From the NCBI GenBank assembly GCA_016715865.1, contig JADJXM010000011.1, forward strand, positions 139,717 through 203,716: DNA of 64,000 nucleotides, given 5' to 3'. Positions 39,140 through 51,748 of this stretch are shown piece by piece. The notes beneath the pieces were generated by a model. It worked only from the letters and a program-made list of their open reading frames with translations. It did not search any database and had not been told where the DNA came from. A program made the position numbers and the translations under genes. Origin of the DNA: Acidobacteriota bacterium. Lineage in GTDB: Bacteria > Acidobacteriota > Blastocatellia > RBC074. Every line of letters starts with the position of its first letter. Position 1 is the stretch's first letter.

Positions 39140-40274
39140 CTAACTCTTCATCATGCTTTGTGCGTGTAAATCGCCCAACGAATTGAATAGTTGTAGGAAG
39201 GCTCTTTTCACGTCATGAAATGCCGCTATTTTCAACTCCGGGAGATCAAATCCCTCTCCTAACATATCCACACAAACTACAACTTGATATTCTTTATTGG
39301 CTATTGCCTTTTTAATACTTTCTTTGCCGGACAAGCCAGAGTAAATTTTAGCAACCTTCAAGTCCGTAAACTTGCTGTAGATTTCAAAAATTTCGTCAGC
39401 ACGGCGTTTCGTTTCTACGCGGGCAAGCAAAATATGCGGATAATCCTCTCTGTCTTTTCTTAAAATCTCTACAGCTTTATTGGCTATAGCAACATCTTCT
39501 TCCCCTTTTTCCCATTCATAGACTGGATGAAATTCGATTTTCTTAAAATAACCTTCTCGTTGAGCATTCTTCAAAGGAAAGCAATAAATAATCTCTGCTC
39601 TCGACTTTTTCCCGTCATTACGATACGGGGTTGCTGTAAACTGAATAATTCTCTTGCCTTGAAATGCTTCTCGGATACTAAACCAAGTCTCTGCTTCTGA
39701 GTGGTGTGCTTCATCTATGAAGACATGACTTGATTCACTCACAAGGACCTTAAATACAGCTTCATCCATTCTTGCCAAATAGCTTGCTGTTGTGACAATG
39801 ACATTGCAGCTATCTATGAATTTTTTGGCTTCATCCGCATCAGATAATCGTTTTTTCAGGATACCAACAACAGGGTTATGAGCCTCTTGCTTAAGAAGTC
39901 CAAACTTTTTCAATAGCCCTAATCCTATGAATTTATCTGCTATTTGTTCGCGTAAAGGGTCTGTAGGAACAACCACTAATAACTTTGAACACCTTACCAA
40001 AAGAAGCAGAGAAAGCATCGTTTCTGTTTTACCTGTCCCTGTTGGCATTACGACAGTTGCAACTTTATTAGAATGTGTCCAGTGAGCTAACGATGCGTAA
40101 ATTGCCCCGATTTGCGGGTTTCTCAGTCCTTGTATATCTTGTTCAAAGGTCTTCGGTTTTGAGAGTGAATGCTTCAGCCCAAGACCTTATTACAGCCTCC
40201 GGTGCAAGTAATTCAGCAGAGTCAACTTCTTGCTTAACTGCATTCTGACAGATAGTTTTTTTGATTAGTGGCAT
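39140..40274 (-). CDS. DEAH-box helicase, N-terminal ATPase part (frameshifted)
   Basis: Superfamily 2 helicase core. Motif I is VVMPTGTGKTET, motif II is FIDEAHHSEA (DEAH), motif III is IQFTATPYRNDG, and the second RecA domain has VVVCVDMLGEGFDLPEL. The likely start is ATG 40274 (MPLIKKTICQNAVKQEVDSA). One extra A in an AAAA run near 40157 breaks the frame before SKPKTFEQDIQGLRNPQIGA, and one missing A near 39207 breaks it before motif VI. Both are homopolymer indels. The protein resembles type III-restriction-like or antiphage helicases, but no methylase or nuclease partner is adjacent. Confidence 0.75.
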
Positions 40275-40413
40275 AACTGGCACTTCTTGCTGAATATTGC
40301 AGTTGAGGAAACAAGTCCTATACTATTGTAAATAAATTTATTACTGCAATATAATTAGCATTATCGGACTCCCCCGACAGAGTTGGCCTTTCTAAAATAA
40401 ATCCCTTAGGACA

Positions 40414-42432
40414 TCATGCCTGCTGCCGCAGGGGCTCTCTTTCAGCCGGGATGCGGACGACTTTGATCCCGTTGCTTGTCGCGATCTCGACCAGGTCGGC
40501 GACATCTCCCTTGCCGTCGCTCGGTTTTCCATCCCAGAAGACCAGCAGGGTGATCTCTCCAGTCAAAGCCAGGGCGTGATGGAGCATCCAGAGGTGATTG
40601 CGCCGACGCGTATTGTAGCCGGACTTCTCCTGCAGCCAGCGCGGCAGCTCATCCATACTGTCCATTTCATCGAGTATGAAAAGCCGCTTGTCCTTCCTCG
40701 CGGAATCACAGAGAGTCCAGAATCGCTCGACCCAGCTTGCGCCGCCTGGAGAGACATATTTTCCGATAAAGCCTTCCATCGCCGAGGGGATGTATATCCT
40801 GGTCTTGATATCGAGTTCCGAGCAGATTTCGTGGAAGAGGATATCTCCGCCGTTCGAGCCGCCGGCGAGGCCGAAAAGAATGTTTCCATGTTGGAGTTCC
40901 TGCTGGATCTTTTCTCTGATATCGGCCGTGAATTTATCGATGTTGCCCTCGGTGAGATAGCCAGTATCGGCGCGATGACCGGCGAAGAGCAGAATGCGGT
41001 TGCTGATGCTTTGCAGGCTGCGCGTTTCACTGGATTTACTGAGGTCTGAATCCTTGAACGCTTCGAGGGCAGCGGTGACACTGGACGACCTGACGCCGAG
41101 TTTCTGGAATACGACAAGCTGGTTGTGCATGACCTCGCGCGCGTATGTCGGAGAGACAGCCAGAGCATCGGCATATTGCTGAGTTATTCTGTCGGGCGAA
41201 TCTGAGGTCAGGCAAAGGAACGCCGCCTCGCTGCATTCGAACCAGAAATCAGTGTTGTCTTCGCGATCCAGGCGCTGTCGTTCGGCATCGAGCGCAAGCG
41301 CGGCAGTCGATTTCAACTGTACGATCTGCTTCAGGCGCTTTTTAAGTTCGTGCTCGCTGTTGTCCTCTTCGTTTTCGTCAAATAGCCCTTTCCATACATT
41401 CGGCATGTCGTTGGCAAGACTGGTTTCGATGATCAGCAGAGCCAGGGCATTTATCGCCGAGTCAAAGTTGTTCAGATCATGACGGAAGGCTTTCCAGAAG
41501 GCCTGAAAAGCGCGTCCCAGGAGTGGAGATCGCAGAGCGCTTTTTCTGAGCGCCTCAGGTTCGGCAATATTCCGCCAGCTTTGTGCCCATTCGGATCTGA
41601 GCAGATCTCCGTGCAGCGCGTGAACTTCTGAAAGCTTCTCCCGGCTCAGGCTCTTGAGTTTGAAGACCTGGTTCAGTGCCTGCTCCGACTGCGAGTAATC
41701 ATCCAGTCTTTCGTAAATGCTCGAAAGAGCCAGATTGGCTTCAAGGTCATCGGGGACCTGATTTCGAATCGTCTCCCAGGTCTTTTTAGCTCCGTGAAGG
41801 GAATCGATCTCGTCGAGCGCTCGGGCGACTATCCGCATTCCTTCGATCTCCCAGACGAAGCCCTCGGCCTCGGATGCGAGCAGACGCAAATCGCCGCGCA
41901 GTTTTTTGTTTTTAGCGCGCTCGACGGCCTCCAGAAACTCGCGCGGAACAGCAAGGAAGAGTGCCGCATCTTCAGGTTTCAAATGGGGCAGGTACTGAAA
42001 GACAGGGCTGTCGCTCTTTTCTGAAGCGAGGGTCTGCTGCAAAGCCCTCACCAGATCATCGATGCTGCTGGCGGGATCTGTATGCTTGTATGGCAGATAA
42101 CGGTCGGTCTGGAGGTCGAAGGGCACCTTGCTGGCGTCGCTGCGCAGCAGCAGCGTGTATTTGTCGCGGAAGGCGTGGCGGATGCCGAGTTCGTAAAAGA
42201 CGTTGGGATTGTGCAGCGAGATGTCTGCGATGACCAAGTCGGCGGTCAACAGGCGGTTGAACATGTCCTCGCGGATGTTGCCAGCCCGCATGATCTCGAT
42301 CGTCGTGCGGCCGTGAATCCTCAACCGTTCGAGGGCCGGGTTGATGAGCAGCCTCTCGATATCGTCGAAGTTGATCTCTACTTTGTCGAGTGACTCTTTC
42401 TTGCCGAATGGTCTGATGATAAATGCACGCAT
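40414..42432 (-). CDS. Deoxyribosyltransferase-like / TPR-S / SLOG multidomain protein
   Basis: A 672-residue three-part protein. Residues 1-120 form a Rossmannoid domain with MRAFIIRPFGKKE, MRAGNIREDMF and LTADLVIADISLHNPNVFYE, the pattern of nucleoside-deoxyribosyltransferase-like or TIR-like sensors. Residues about 150-470 are helical repeats of the TPR-S/TRAFs-binding type. Residues about 479-672 form a SLOG-like domain (RILLFAGHRADTGYL, LFGLAGGSNGGDILFHE, EITLLVFWDG). Families with these domains have been proposed by comparative genomics to act in nucleotide-signal conflict systems. No membrane segment is seen. AGGTGA precedes the ATG. GC content matches the core genes better than the adjacent helicase does, so the two may have separate origins. 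Confidence 0.72.
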   Translation of the reverse strand: MRAFIIRPFGKKESLDKVEINFDDIERLLINPALERLRIHGRTTIEIMRAGNIREDMFNRLLTADLVIADISLHNPNVFYELGIRHAFRDKYTLLLRSDASKVPFDLQTDRYLPYKHTDPASSIDDLVRALQQTLASEKSDSPVFQYLPHLKPEDAALFLAVPREFLEAVERAKNKKLRGDLRLLASEAEGFVWEIEGMRIVARALDEIDSLHGAKKTWETIRNQVPDDLEANLALSSIYERLDDYSQSEQALNQVFKLKSLSREKLSEVHALHGDLLRSEWAQSWRNIAEPEALRKSALRSPLLGRAFQAFWKAFRHDLNNFDSAINALALLIIETSLANDMPNVWKGLFDENEEDNSEHELKKRLKQIVQLKSTAALALDAERQRLDREDNTDFWFECSEAAFLCLTSDSPDRITQQYADALAVSPTYAREVMHNQLVVFQKLGVRSSSVTAALEAFKDSDLSKSSETRSLQSISNRILLFAGHRADTGYLTEGNIDKFTADIREKIQQELQHGNILFGLAGGSNGGDILFHEICSELDIKTRIYIPSAMEGFIGKYVSPGGASWVERFWTLCDSARKDKRLFILDEMDSMDELPRWLQEKSGYNTRRRNHLWMLHHALALTGEITLLVFWDGKPSDGKGDVADLVEIATSNGIKVVRIPAEREPLRQQA

Positions 42433-42452
42433 AATTCACCTGATGTAATCCT

Positions 42453-42526
42453 GCATGGAGTTCCGCCTTCAGGCGGGTTTTACCTATCAATAAAGGTACT
42501 ACCCGCCTGAAGGCGGAACTCCATGC
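42453..42526. repeat. Perfect inverted repeat (CCGCCTTCAGGCGG type)
   Basis: Exact 26-bp arms (42453-42478 and 42501-42526) around a 22-bp spacer lie between the M61 peptidase stop and the start of the SLOG protein gene. Each arm is itself partly palindromic (CCGCCTTCAGGCGG). A strong transcriptional barrier is plausible. Confidence 0.9.
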
Positions 42527-42533
42527 TCCATGC

Positions 42534-44393
<1,860 letters not shown>

Positions 44394-44435
44394 ATTTTCT
44401 GAATTTGAATCGCAGTACGCAATAGAGTAAAGAGA

Positions 44436-44628
44436 TTTAATCGCAAAGGACGCAAAGAGGCAAAGAATTAATCGCAAAGAACGCAAAGGGGCAAAGATTT
44501 TTAGTGATATGAATATCCGGATTATTGCCCAATGGATATAATTCGAACACTGATCTTCCCTGTATATCTTTGCCCCTTTGCGTTCTTTGCGATTAATTCT
44601 TTGCCTCTTTGCGTCCTTTGCGATTATT
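44436..44628 (+). repeat. CGCAAAG-armed dispersed element, copy 2
   Basis: The longest copy. Arms 44436-44498 and 44566-44628 are nearly perfect inverted repeats of about 60 bp made of TCGCAAAGGACGCAAAGAGG-like units. The core (44499-44565) contains GATATGAATATCCGG and AATTCGAACACTGATCTTCC. The TAA stop of the upstream lipoprotein gene (minus strand) lies inside the right arm. Confidence 0.9.
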
Positions 44629-46162
44629 TTTCGTTTATTCGAACTTCGCGAACGACGCGCCAGTCCCCCGATGGTTCCAGCTTTAAATTCTGCACGCGAC
44701 CGCTGTGGACGACGATAGTTGACGGATACCACAAATAGATCTGCGGCAGATCGGTGGCCAGGATCTTCTGGATCTCGGAGAATATCTGTTTTTGCCTGTC
44801 GCGGGTCGCCGATTGCGATTCGATCAGCAGCTTCTCCAGTTCTGCATTATTGTATCTCATACGGTTCTGACCGTTGGGCGGGATCGAATTGACGCTATAA
44901 ACGAATTTGAAGATATCCGTGCTCTGATTTCCTCCGACTGAGGTATTGAGGTAGAGCTGGTAATTGCCCTCGTTCATATCCTGCGTCAGTTTCTGACGTT
45001 CGAGCGGTTGCAGGTCAAGAGCAATGCCGGCCAGTCGCAACTGTTCCTGCATGGCTTCGCCTATTTTGCGCGAAATCGAGAGCGTCGAAGTATTGAGCCG
45101 CAGTTTGAGTCTCGGCCCTCCGGCTTTTTCCTTGTAACCGGCCTGATCAAGCAAACTGGCTGCGCGCGCCGGATTGTATTCGTAATTGGTCGCAGCGCCT
45201 TCGAAAGCCCACTGGCTGGGCGGCAGTATGCTTCTGGCCGGCCGCGCCTGTGAGCGCAGAATGTTGCGGATGATGGCTTCGCGGTCGATCGAATATGCCA
45301 GGGCCTGGCGAACGCGGACATCCCTCAGGATAGGGTCCTTCAGGTTGACGCCGAGGTGCGTGATATTGGTCCCGTCGATCAGCTCGACCTTGATGCCTTC
45401 TGACTTCTGCAGGCTCTCGACGGTGATCGGGTCGAAATCGGCATTGATCGCCAGATCGACCGAACCCTTTCGTATCTCGCTCTCACGCGTGCTGTTGTCG
45501 GGCACGATCTTGATGCGTAACGACTTGATCGTCGGAGCGCCCTCGAAATATTTCTCGAATGCTGCAAGGACCACTTCCTGATCTTCCCCGTAGCTTTCGA
45601 ATCTGAACGGCCCTGTGCCGACAGGCTGTTTCGCCTGCTGGGCTGTCGTGCCCTCGGGAATGATGCCGATCGGCAGAATAGCGTTAGGGAAGCCGGGGAA
45701 GGGGTTGTTGCAGTGAAATATGATAGTTTGAGGGTCCTTGACCTCGATCGAGCGCAACTCGCGTATGAATTCGGCCTTCTTGTCAGAAGCGAAATCAGTG
45801 GCCATCATCGTCTCGAATGTGTATTTCACGTCCAGCGACGTCAGTAGCTTGTCGTTGTGAAATCGTATGCCGGATTTCAGATGAAAGGTGAAGGTCCTGA
45901 ATTCGGGATCGGCCTCGAACCGTTCGGCGAGGTCCGGAACCGGATCGAAATTGGCATTCTTGCGCGTCAGGCCGTTGAAGATCAGCTGGCGCATTCGCTC
46001 GGCGGCGGAATCAGAGCTGACACGCGGATCGAATGTCGGGATACGCTTTTCGATCATCATGACCAGCTCGCCGCTTCCGCTTCCGCGACTGCATCCAATG
46101 GCTGTTAAAATTAATGAACCCAGCAGGGCGAAGCAAACAAGGCGAAACGCTTTTTGAATCAT
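44624..46162 (-). CDS. Peptide ABC transporter substrate-binding lipoprotein (SBP_bac_5)
   Basis: A periplasmic solute-binding lipoprotein of 512 residues. The lipobox is LILTAIGC, cleaved before the cysteine. Family 5 features follow: PTFDPRVSSDSAAERMRQLI, VPDLAERFEADPEFRTFTFH with GIRFHNDKLLTSLDVKYTFE, PVGTGPFRFESY and VRQALAYSIDREAII. The ligand is probably an oligopeptide or similar amphipathic molecule. No permease or ATPase genes are adjacent, so it may pair with a transporter elsewhere. ATG 46162 precedes the signal peptide; longer frames to 46300 are unlikely. The gene end (RINEK-stop) merges into the CGCAAAG element. Confidence 0.9.
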   Translation of the reverse strand: MIQKAFRLVCFALLGSLILTAIGCSRGSGSGELVMMIEKRIPTFDPRVSSDSAAERMRQLIFNGLTRKNANFDPVPDLAERFEADPEFRTFTFHLKSGIRFHNDKLLTSLDVKYTFETMMATDFASDKKAEFIRELRSIEVKDPQTIIFHCNNPFPGFPNAILPIGIIPEGTTAQQAKQPVGTGPFRFESYGEDQEVVLAAFEKYFEGAPTIKSLRIKIVPDNSTRESEIRKGSVDLAINADFDPITVESLQKSEGIKVELIDGTNITHLGVNLKDPILRDVRVRQALAYSIDREAIIRNILRSQARPARSILPPSQWAFEGAATNYEYNPARAASLLDQAGYKEKAGGPRLKLRLNTSTLSISRKIGEAMQEQLRLAGIALDLQPLERQKLTQDMNEGNYQLYLNTSVGGNQSTDIFKFVYSVNSIPPNGQNRMRYNNAELEKLLIESQSATRDRQKQIFSEIQKILATDLPQIYLWYPSTIVVHSGRVQNLKLEPSGDWRVVREVRINEK

Positions 46163-46184
46163 AGTAACCTGGGGGTGAATGAAC

Positions 46185-46574
46185 TTACTTCTTCCCGGCG
46201 TTCTCTTTCTGTTCTTTGAGGTGATCCTGTTCACGTGTCCAGATATCGTAACGGACCTGCTGTTCAGACGACAGAATGGATCTGACACGACGGCGGGCAT
46301 CGTCCCGAATGGCGGTGAACTGCGGTCTGACCTGATTGCGCATCACCTCGTAGCGCTCGAATGTCTCATCGATGATCGCTCTGATACGGGCCTTCTGATC
46401 CGCCTCCAGTCCGACATTTTCAGACAGGTCCTCGAGGATCTCCTGAGTTGTATTGGCCTGGCGCGGCGCGGCCTGTTTCATCCAGAGGTATTGCCCGGAC
46501 CCGCCAACGATGATACCCAGCAGGAAGGTTGTGAAGATGATGAGTTGCGCCTTGTTCTTATTCGTCAATGACAT
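46185..46574 (-). CDS. Spy/CpxP-like periplasmic sensor or chaperone
   Basis: A 129-residue protein with one N-terminal membrane or signal helix (AQLIIFTTFLLGIIVGGSGQ). A fully helical periplasmic part follows: LEADQKARIRAIIDETFERY and VRPQFTAIRDDARRRVRSIL, then SEQQVRYD. The pattern of L-xx-Q--- helices and a terminal LS-EQ motif is that of Spy/CpxP/periplasmic heavy-metal-sensor proteins. It overlaps the anti-sigma gene by 17 bases and is third in the sigma factor operon, suggesting an envelope-stress input or output. Metal ligands are not evident. Confidence 0.65.
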   Translation of the reverse strand: MSLTNKNKAQLIIFTTFLLGIIVGGSGQYLWMKQAAPRQANTTQEILEDLSENVGLEADQKARIRAIIDETFERYEVMRNQVRPQFTAIRDDARRRVRSILSSEQQVRYDIWTREQDHLKEQKENAGKK

Positions 46575-47046
46575 CGCGGATAGCCTCATTGTCTGTCTTT
46601 GCCTGACGAGCCAGTTTGCCGCTGAGCAGCACTTCATTGACATTCGAGATTGCGGAGAGCTCAGCCTCGTGATCTCGCATCAGCGCCCGTTCAGGCGTGG
46701 TCCGCCATTGCACGCTGAGCAAAAGCAGGATGATCGCGGCCGTTCCAAAAGCCAGCAGCCAGCCGCGGAGCGCGAGAATCGCCGAATCCCACGAGCCTGC
46801 TCCCTGGTCGCTCAGCTCACGTACCCGGTTGCGAATCCGCGCCATCAGAAATGGAGATATAGTCGATGGCGCCGACGCCGCCTCATTTTCCACTCCGGCC
46901 TTGATGATCAGCGCCGATAACTGTTCGCCAGCTACTATCCTGTGGCATTCGACACAATTTTCAACGTGTGCGCGAACATCCGGCATCTCGATCAGGTCTG
47001 GTCTCGGAGCCAAATAGATCTTCTTTTTTGTTTCGTAACAGGTCAT
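46558..47046 (-). CDS. Anti-sigma factor with zinc-finger-like N-terminus
   Basis: A 162-residue membrane protein. The N-terminus MTCYETKKKIYLAPRPDL is followed by HVENCVECH, an H---C--C zf-HC2/ZAS-type motif that typically grips an ECF sigma factor. One transmembrane helix (AFGTAAIILLLLSVQW) places the C-terminal 50 residues outside the cytoplasm. It directly follows the ECF sigma gene (24 bp) and overlaps the Spy-like gene, so the three form a sigma/anti-sigma/periplasmic unit in which envelope signals would release the sigma factor. Confidence 0.8.
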   Translation of the reverse strand: MTCYETKKKIYLAPRPDLIEMPDVRAHVENCVECHRIVAGEQLSALIIKAGVENEAASAPSTISPFLMARIRNRVRELSDQGAGSWDSAILALRGWLLAFGTAAIILLLLSVQWRTTPERALMRDHEAELSAISNVNEVLLSGKLARQAKTDNEAIRDVIDE

Positions 47047-47048
47047 GA

Positions 47049-47766
<718 letters not shown>

Positions 47767-47771
47767 AAATC

Positions 47772-47847
47772 AGTTAAAAGTTGAAAGTTGAAAGTTAAAA
47801 GACTTTTCCAAAGACGGGTTCTGACTTTTAACTTTCAACTTTTAACT
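47772..47847. repeat. Heptamer palindrome (AGTTGAA/AGTTAAA units)
   Basis: Arms at about 47772-47806 and 47823-47847 are inverted AGTTGAA-type runs, immediately upstream of the ECF sigma gene, where its promoter would be expected. Confidence 0.8.
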
Positions 47848-47935
47848 CTTTATCAGGATGCTGTGTTTCGAATACGAAACAATATCTTGCCTCTGAAATT
47901 CAAATTATGTTATTGTAATCCCAAAGGAAGAAAGA

Positions 47936-47999
47936 AGTATAAAGTATAAAGTACAAAGTATAAAGCAGCATGATTACTGGTCGAATACTTTATACTTAA
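47936..47999. repeat. Heptamer palindrome (AAGTATA units)
   Basis: Four AAGTATA/AAGTACA units form the left arm, and ACTTTATACTT forms a shorter right arm. It lies between the divergent sigma factor and XRE genes. Confidence 0.7.
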
Positions 48000-48022
48000 A
48001 CAATGATAATAAAAGACTTATA

Positions 48023-48442
48023 ATGACTAGTGGGCGAATTATGGAGAATGCAATCGAAACCAGGGCCAATTCGGTGGTCAATGTTGACGAATTGGGAAAA
48101 TACATCAAGCGGAAGCGTGAGAGCGAGCGTCTGTCATTGCGAGCGGTAGCCAAATTGACTGACGTGAGCGCATCGACCTTATCGCGGATCGAAAATGGGA
48201 CCGGAGTGCCGGACACGCCGACACTGGCGAGGATCGCGCGCTGGGCCAAGATACCGCTCGAACGATTCATGTCCGGCCGGACATCCGCCGAGCCTCCCGT
48301 GGTCTATTATCCGGATGAATCGACACCCGATATCGTCGAAGCTCATCTGAGAGCCGACAAGAACCTGTCGCCGGACACCGCGCACGCGCTCTCTGAGCTG
48401 TTTCGCGTGGCTTATAATCAGTTCTGTCCCAAGCAGAAATAA
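48023..48442 (+). CDS. XRE-family regulator preceding an ImmA/IrrE peptidase
   Basis: A 139-residue protein with an N-terminal helix-turn-helix (LGKYIKRKRESERLSLRAVA, KLTDVSASTLSRIENGTGVP). A C-terminal part of unknown fold follows (VEAHLRADKNLSPDTAHALS), like that of other regulators encoded next to DUF955 peptidases. ATG 48041 (MENAIETRAN) is an in-frame alternative start. The metallopeptidase gene lies 12 bp downstream; by analogy with ImmR-ImmA the peptidase may cleave this regulator to derepress targets. No phage or ICE genes are nearby. Confidence 0.85.
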   Translation: MTSGRIMENAIETRANSVVNVDELGKYIKRKRESERLSLRAVAKLTDVSASTLSRIENGTGVPDTPTLARIARWAKIPLERFMSGRTSAEPPVVYYPDESTPDIVEAHLRADKNLSPDTAHALSELFRVAYNQFCPKQK

Positions 48443-48454
48443 CAGATATATTCG

Positions 48455-49203
<749 letters not shown>

Positions 49204-49258
49204 CCGCCCATAAGATCTATTATCAGACGCAATAGGAATATAAAGTAGCAAGTGCGAA

Positions 49259-49302
<44 letters not shown>

Positions 49303-49306
49303 CCCT

Positions 49307-51748
49307 ATGGTTCGACGCCGCAAACCGTGGAGGCTCTTCTATTCGATAATGAAGGAGGGGTTTCCCTTCATATTGCTCACCTTCCTGATATTAACGACGC
49401 TGGTCTTCGTCCAGCAGGTCGGCAAGTATTCCACCATAGTATTGTCGTTTCAGACCTCCGGCCGGGTGACGCTGCAGTTCATGCTGAGTCTGATACCGGG
49501 GATAGTGATCATAACGCTGCCAGTGGCGTTATTGCTGGGAACAGTGATCACATGCAGCCGGCTTTCATCGGACAGTGAATTGATAGCCGCACAATCGCTG
49601 GGTATCAGCAAGTTGAGTCTGGCGCTGCCTTTTCTTTTTTTCGGATTGCTGGGGACGATTGCGACGGGATATATGTCTGCGGACATAGCGCCGCGCTCGC
49701 TCAAACTGCTCAAGGGGTTGCGGGCGAAGATTCTGCTGGACGAAGCGAACAATCGAGTCAAGCCTCACGTCTTTATCACGGCTTTTCCGAACGTGCTGTT
49801 TTATGTTGAGGATATCGATCGTAAGACAGGCGAATGGCTGGGCGTATTCATATTACAACAGGACGAAGAACGCGGGACGAACCGGATATTGTCGGCTGAG
49901 CGCGGGCAATTGAGATTGACATCGGAGCCGAATGTTTCACTGGAAGCCGAGCTTCGCAATGGCCTGTCATTCGCCTTTACGCCGAACGATTTGGCAAAGG
50001 CTCAAAAGGGCGATGCGACTTCCCTGCCGGCCGTTACAGTCCCTGCACAGGACACCTCGGTCTTTGAAAAGCTGTCGATCAAGCTGACTCAGAGGGAGAT
50101 ACTTACGGCTGAGGAAGAGGCTGAACTTGAAAAGCAGGCTGCATCAGGGCCGCTTAACGAGATGACGACGGGCGAAGTCAGCCGGATAGCGCGGTCCGCC
50201 GTCAAGCCGGAGGATCGATTGCGTGCGAGGGTCGAATGGCACAGGCGTTTCTCGTTTCCATTCGCCTGCCTGACGCTGACCATCATCTCTTATATAGTTT
50301 CAATGCGTGGGAAAAAGTTCTCTACACGACCACGTACGGTGGTGCTGATCATGTTCATTGCCATGGCTTTTTATCTGGTCCTGATTGCAGGCCAGAACAT
50401 GGCCAATGCGGGAACTGTTCCAGCCTGGCTCGGTGTCTGGTTTTCGAACATCGCGCTGAGTGCATATGCTGTCAAGTCATTTGTGACTGACAAGAAGCTG
50501 TTCGAGCTTCCATCTATGCCTGCCTTCCCTGCCGGTGAGCGTATGAAGGGAGTATCAGCTAGGGTTGCAGATTGGCCGCGTCGCATGGTCACTGCCAAAG
50601 CCTCGCCGGATCAGACTGTGCCGGTCAAAACACAAACGAGATCAGTCCGTTTCAGCCTGGTAAACCTGATCAATTATCTGATCGTCACAGAGATCGCGAA
50701 ATATTATCTGCTTGCGCTTTTTTCGCTTGTCATCACATCAATCATTTTCACGATGTTCGATCTGATACCTGCGTTGTCAAAAAGCGACAGTACGATCGGA
50801 TACGCCGCGGGCTATCTGGGTTATCTGTCGCCCCAGTTAGCCTATTTCGTCTCTCCGTTTGCAATGCTGGTTGCGATATTAACTGGATGCAGCGTGCTTG
50901 CGCGGAGCAATCAACTGGTCGCCCTGCAGGCGGCCGGGCAATCGCCCAATCGAGTCACTGGCGGGATATTGATCGTCGCCTGTTCGCTGGCGATGGGGCT
51001 CTGGCTGACATCGAACTACATGCTGCCTCATACGAATCGCGAACAGGATATTCGTTACCATCGCATCAAGAATCGTCAGCTTGAACAGATCACTATAGCC
51101 TTCGGCAAGAAATGGGTATACGGCAAGAACAACATCATATACAGCTTTCAGCGCATCGACAGCGATAACACGTTGTACAACGGTTCAATGTACCACCTCT
51201 CAACTGGTACAGGGACGCTGGTCAAGGCAGCGCATTTCGGCAAAGCCACGCAGACTGGACCATCAGACTGGGCTGCTGCCGATGGATGGGCGGATGTGAT
51301 CAATAGTGATTTCACTGTCGAGCGGATGCCTCTGGGCTCTCAGGCTCTCAGTATTGATGACGGCGCCGGCATCTTCAAACGAACCGTCAACGAATCGAGC
51401 AAGATGAGCGCCGATGACCTGAGCGATTACATCTCACAATTGGGTGAGATCGGAATCGCCACCGAGGAATTGCGCCTTGACCTGAGCAAGCGGCTGGCTT
51501 TTCCCTTCTCCTGCCTGACGCTGGCGCTCCTTTCGGTCCCATTCGCCACTGCCAAACGGACGCGTCGGGTGAGCCCTCTGATCAGCGTGGCAACCGGAGT
51601 CGGCATCAGTCTCGTCTTCTGGTTATTGATGACGGTCTTCGAGGCGGCGGGTAAGCAATCCAGCCTGCCGATCTACCTCTCGGTCTGGGGCCCGCAGCTT
51701 ATCTTTCTGGCTATCGGGATGTATCTGAATTTGAAAGTTGAAAGTTAA
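49307..51748 (+). CDS. Fused LptF-LptG lipopolysaccharide export permease
   Basis: LptF and LptG are the two inner-membrane permease subunits of the LptB2FG transporter that extracts LPS. Here one 813-residue chain carries both. The first unit (about 1-400) has helices FPFILLTFLILTTLVFVQQV and VIITLPVALLLGTVITCSRL, a periplasmic beta-jellyroll and FSFPFACLTLTIISYIV. The second (about 440-813) repeats the plan with YYLLALFSLVITSIIFTMFD, another jellyroll (KKWVYGKNNIIYSF) and LAFPFSCLTLALLSVPFA. E. coli LptF and LptG are about 360 residues each, so the length fits a tandem fusion. The C-terminus (LKVES-stop) enters a heptamer repeat. No lptB is adjacent. Confidence 0.88.
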   Translation: MVRRRKPWRLFYSIMKEGFPFILLTFLILTTLVFVQQVGKYSTIVLSFQTSGRVTLQFMLSLIPGIVIITLPVALLLGTVITCSRLSSDSELIAAQSLGISKLSLALPFLFFGLLGTIATGYMSADIAPRSLKLLKGLRAKILLDEANNRVKPHVFITAFPNVLFYVEDIDRKTGEWLGVFILQQDEERGTNRILSAERGQLRLTSEPNVSLEAELRNGLSFAFTPNDLAKAQKGDATSLPAVTVPAQDTSVFEKLSIKLTQREILTAEEEAELEKQAASGPLNEMTTGEVSRIARSAVKPEDRLRARVEWHRRFSFPFACLTLTIISYIVSMRGKKFSTRPRTVVLIMFIAMAFYLVLIAGQNMANAGTVPAWLGVWFSNIALSAYAVKSFVTDKKLFELPSMPAFPAGERMKGVSARVADWPRRMVTAKASPDQTVPVKTQTRSVRFSLVNLINYLIVTEIAKYYLLALFSLVITSIIFTMFDLIPALSKSDSTIGYAAGYLGYLSPQLAYFVSPFAMLVAILTGCSVLARSNQLVALQAAGQSPNRVTGGILIVACSLAMGLWLTSNYMLPHTNREQDIRYHRIKNRQLEQITIAFGKKWVYGKNNIIYSFQRIDSDNTLYNGSMYHLSTGTGTLVKAAHFGKATQTGPSDWAAADGWADVINSDFTVERMPLGSQALSIDDGAGIFKRTVNESSKMSADDLSDYISQLGEIGIATEELRLDLSKRLAFPFSCLTLALLSVPFATAKRTRRVSPLISVATGVGISLVFWLLMTVFEAAGKQSSLPIYLSVWGPQLIFLAIGMYLNLKVES

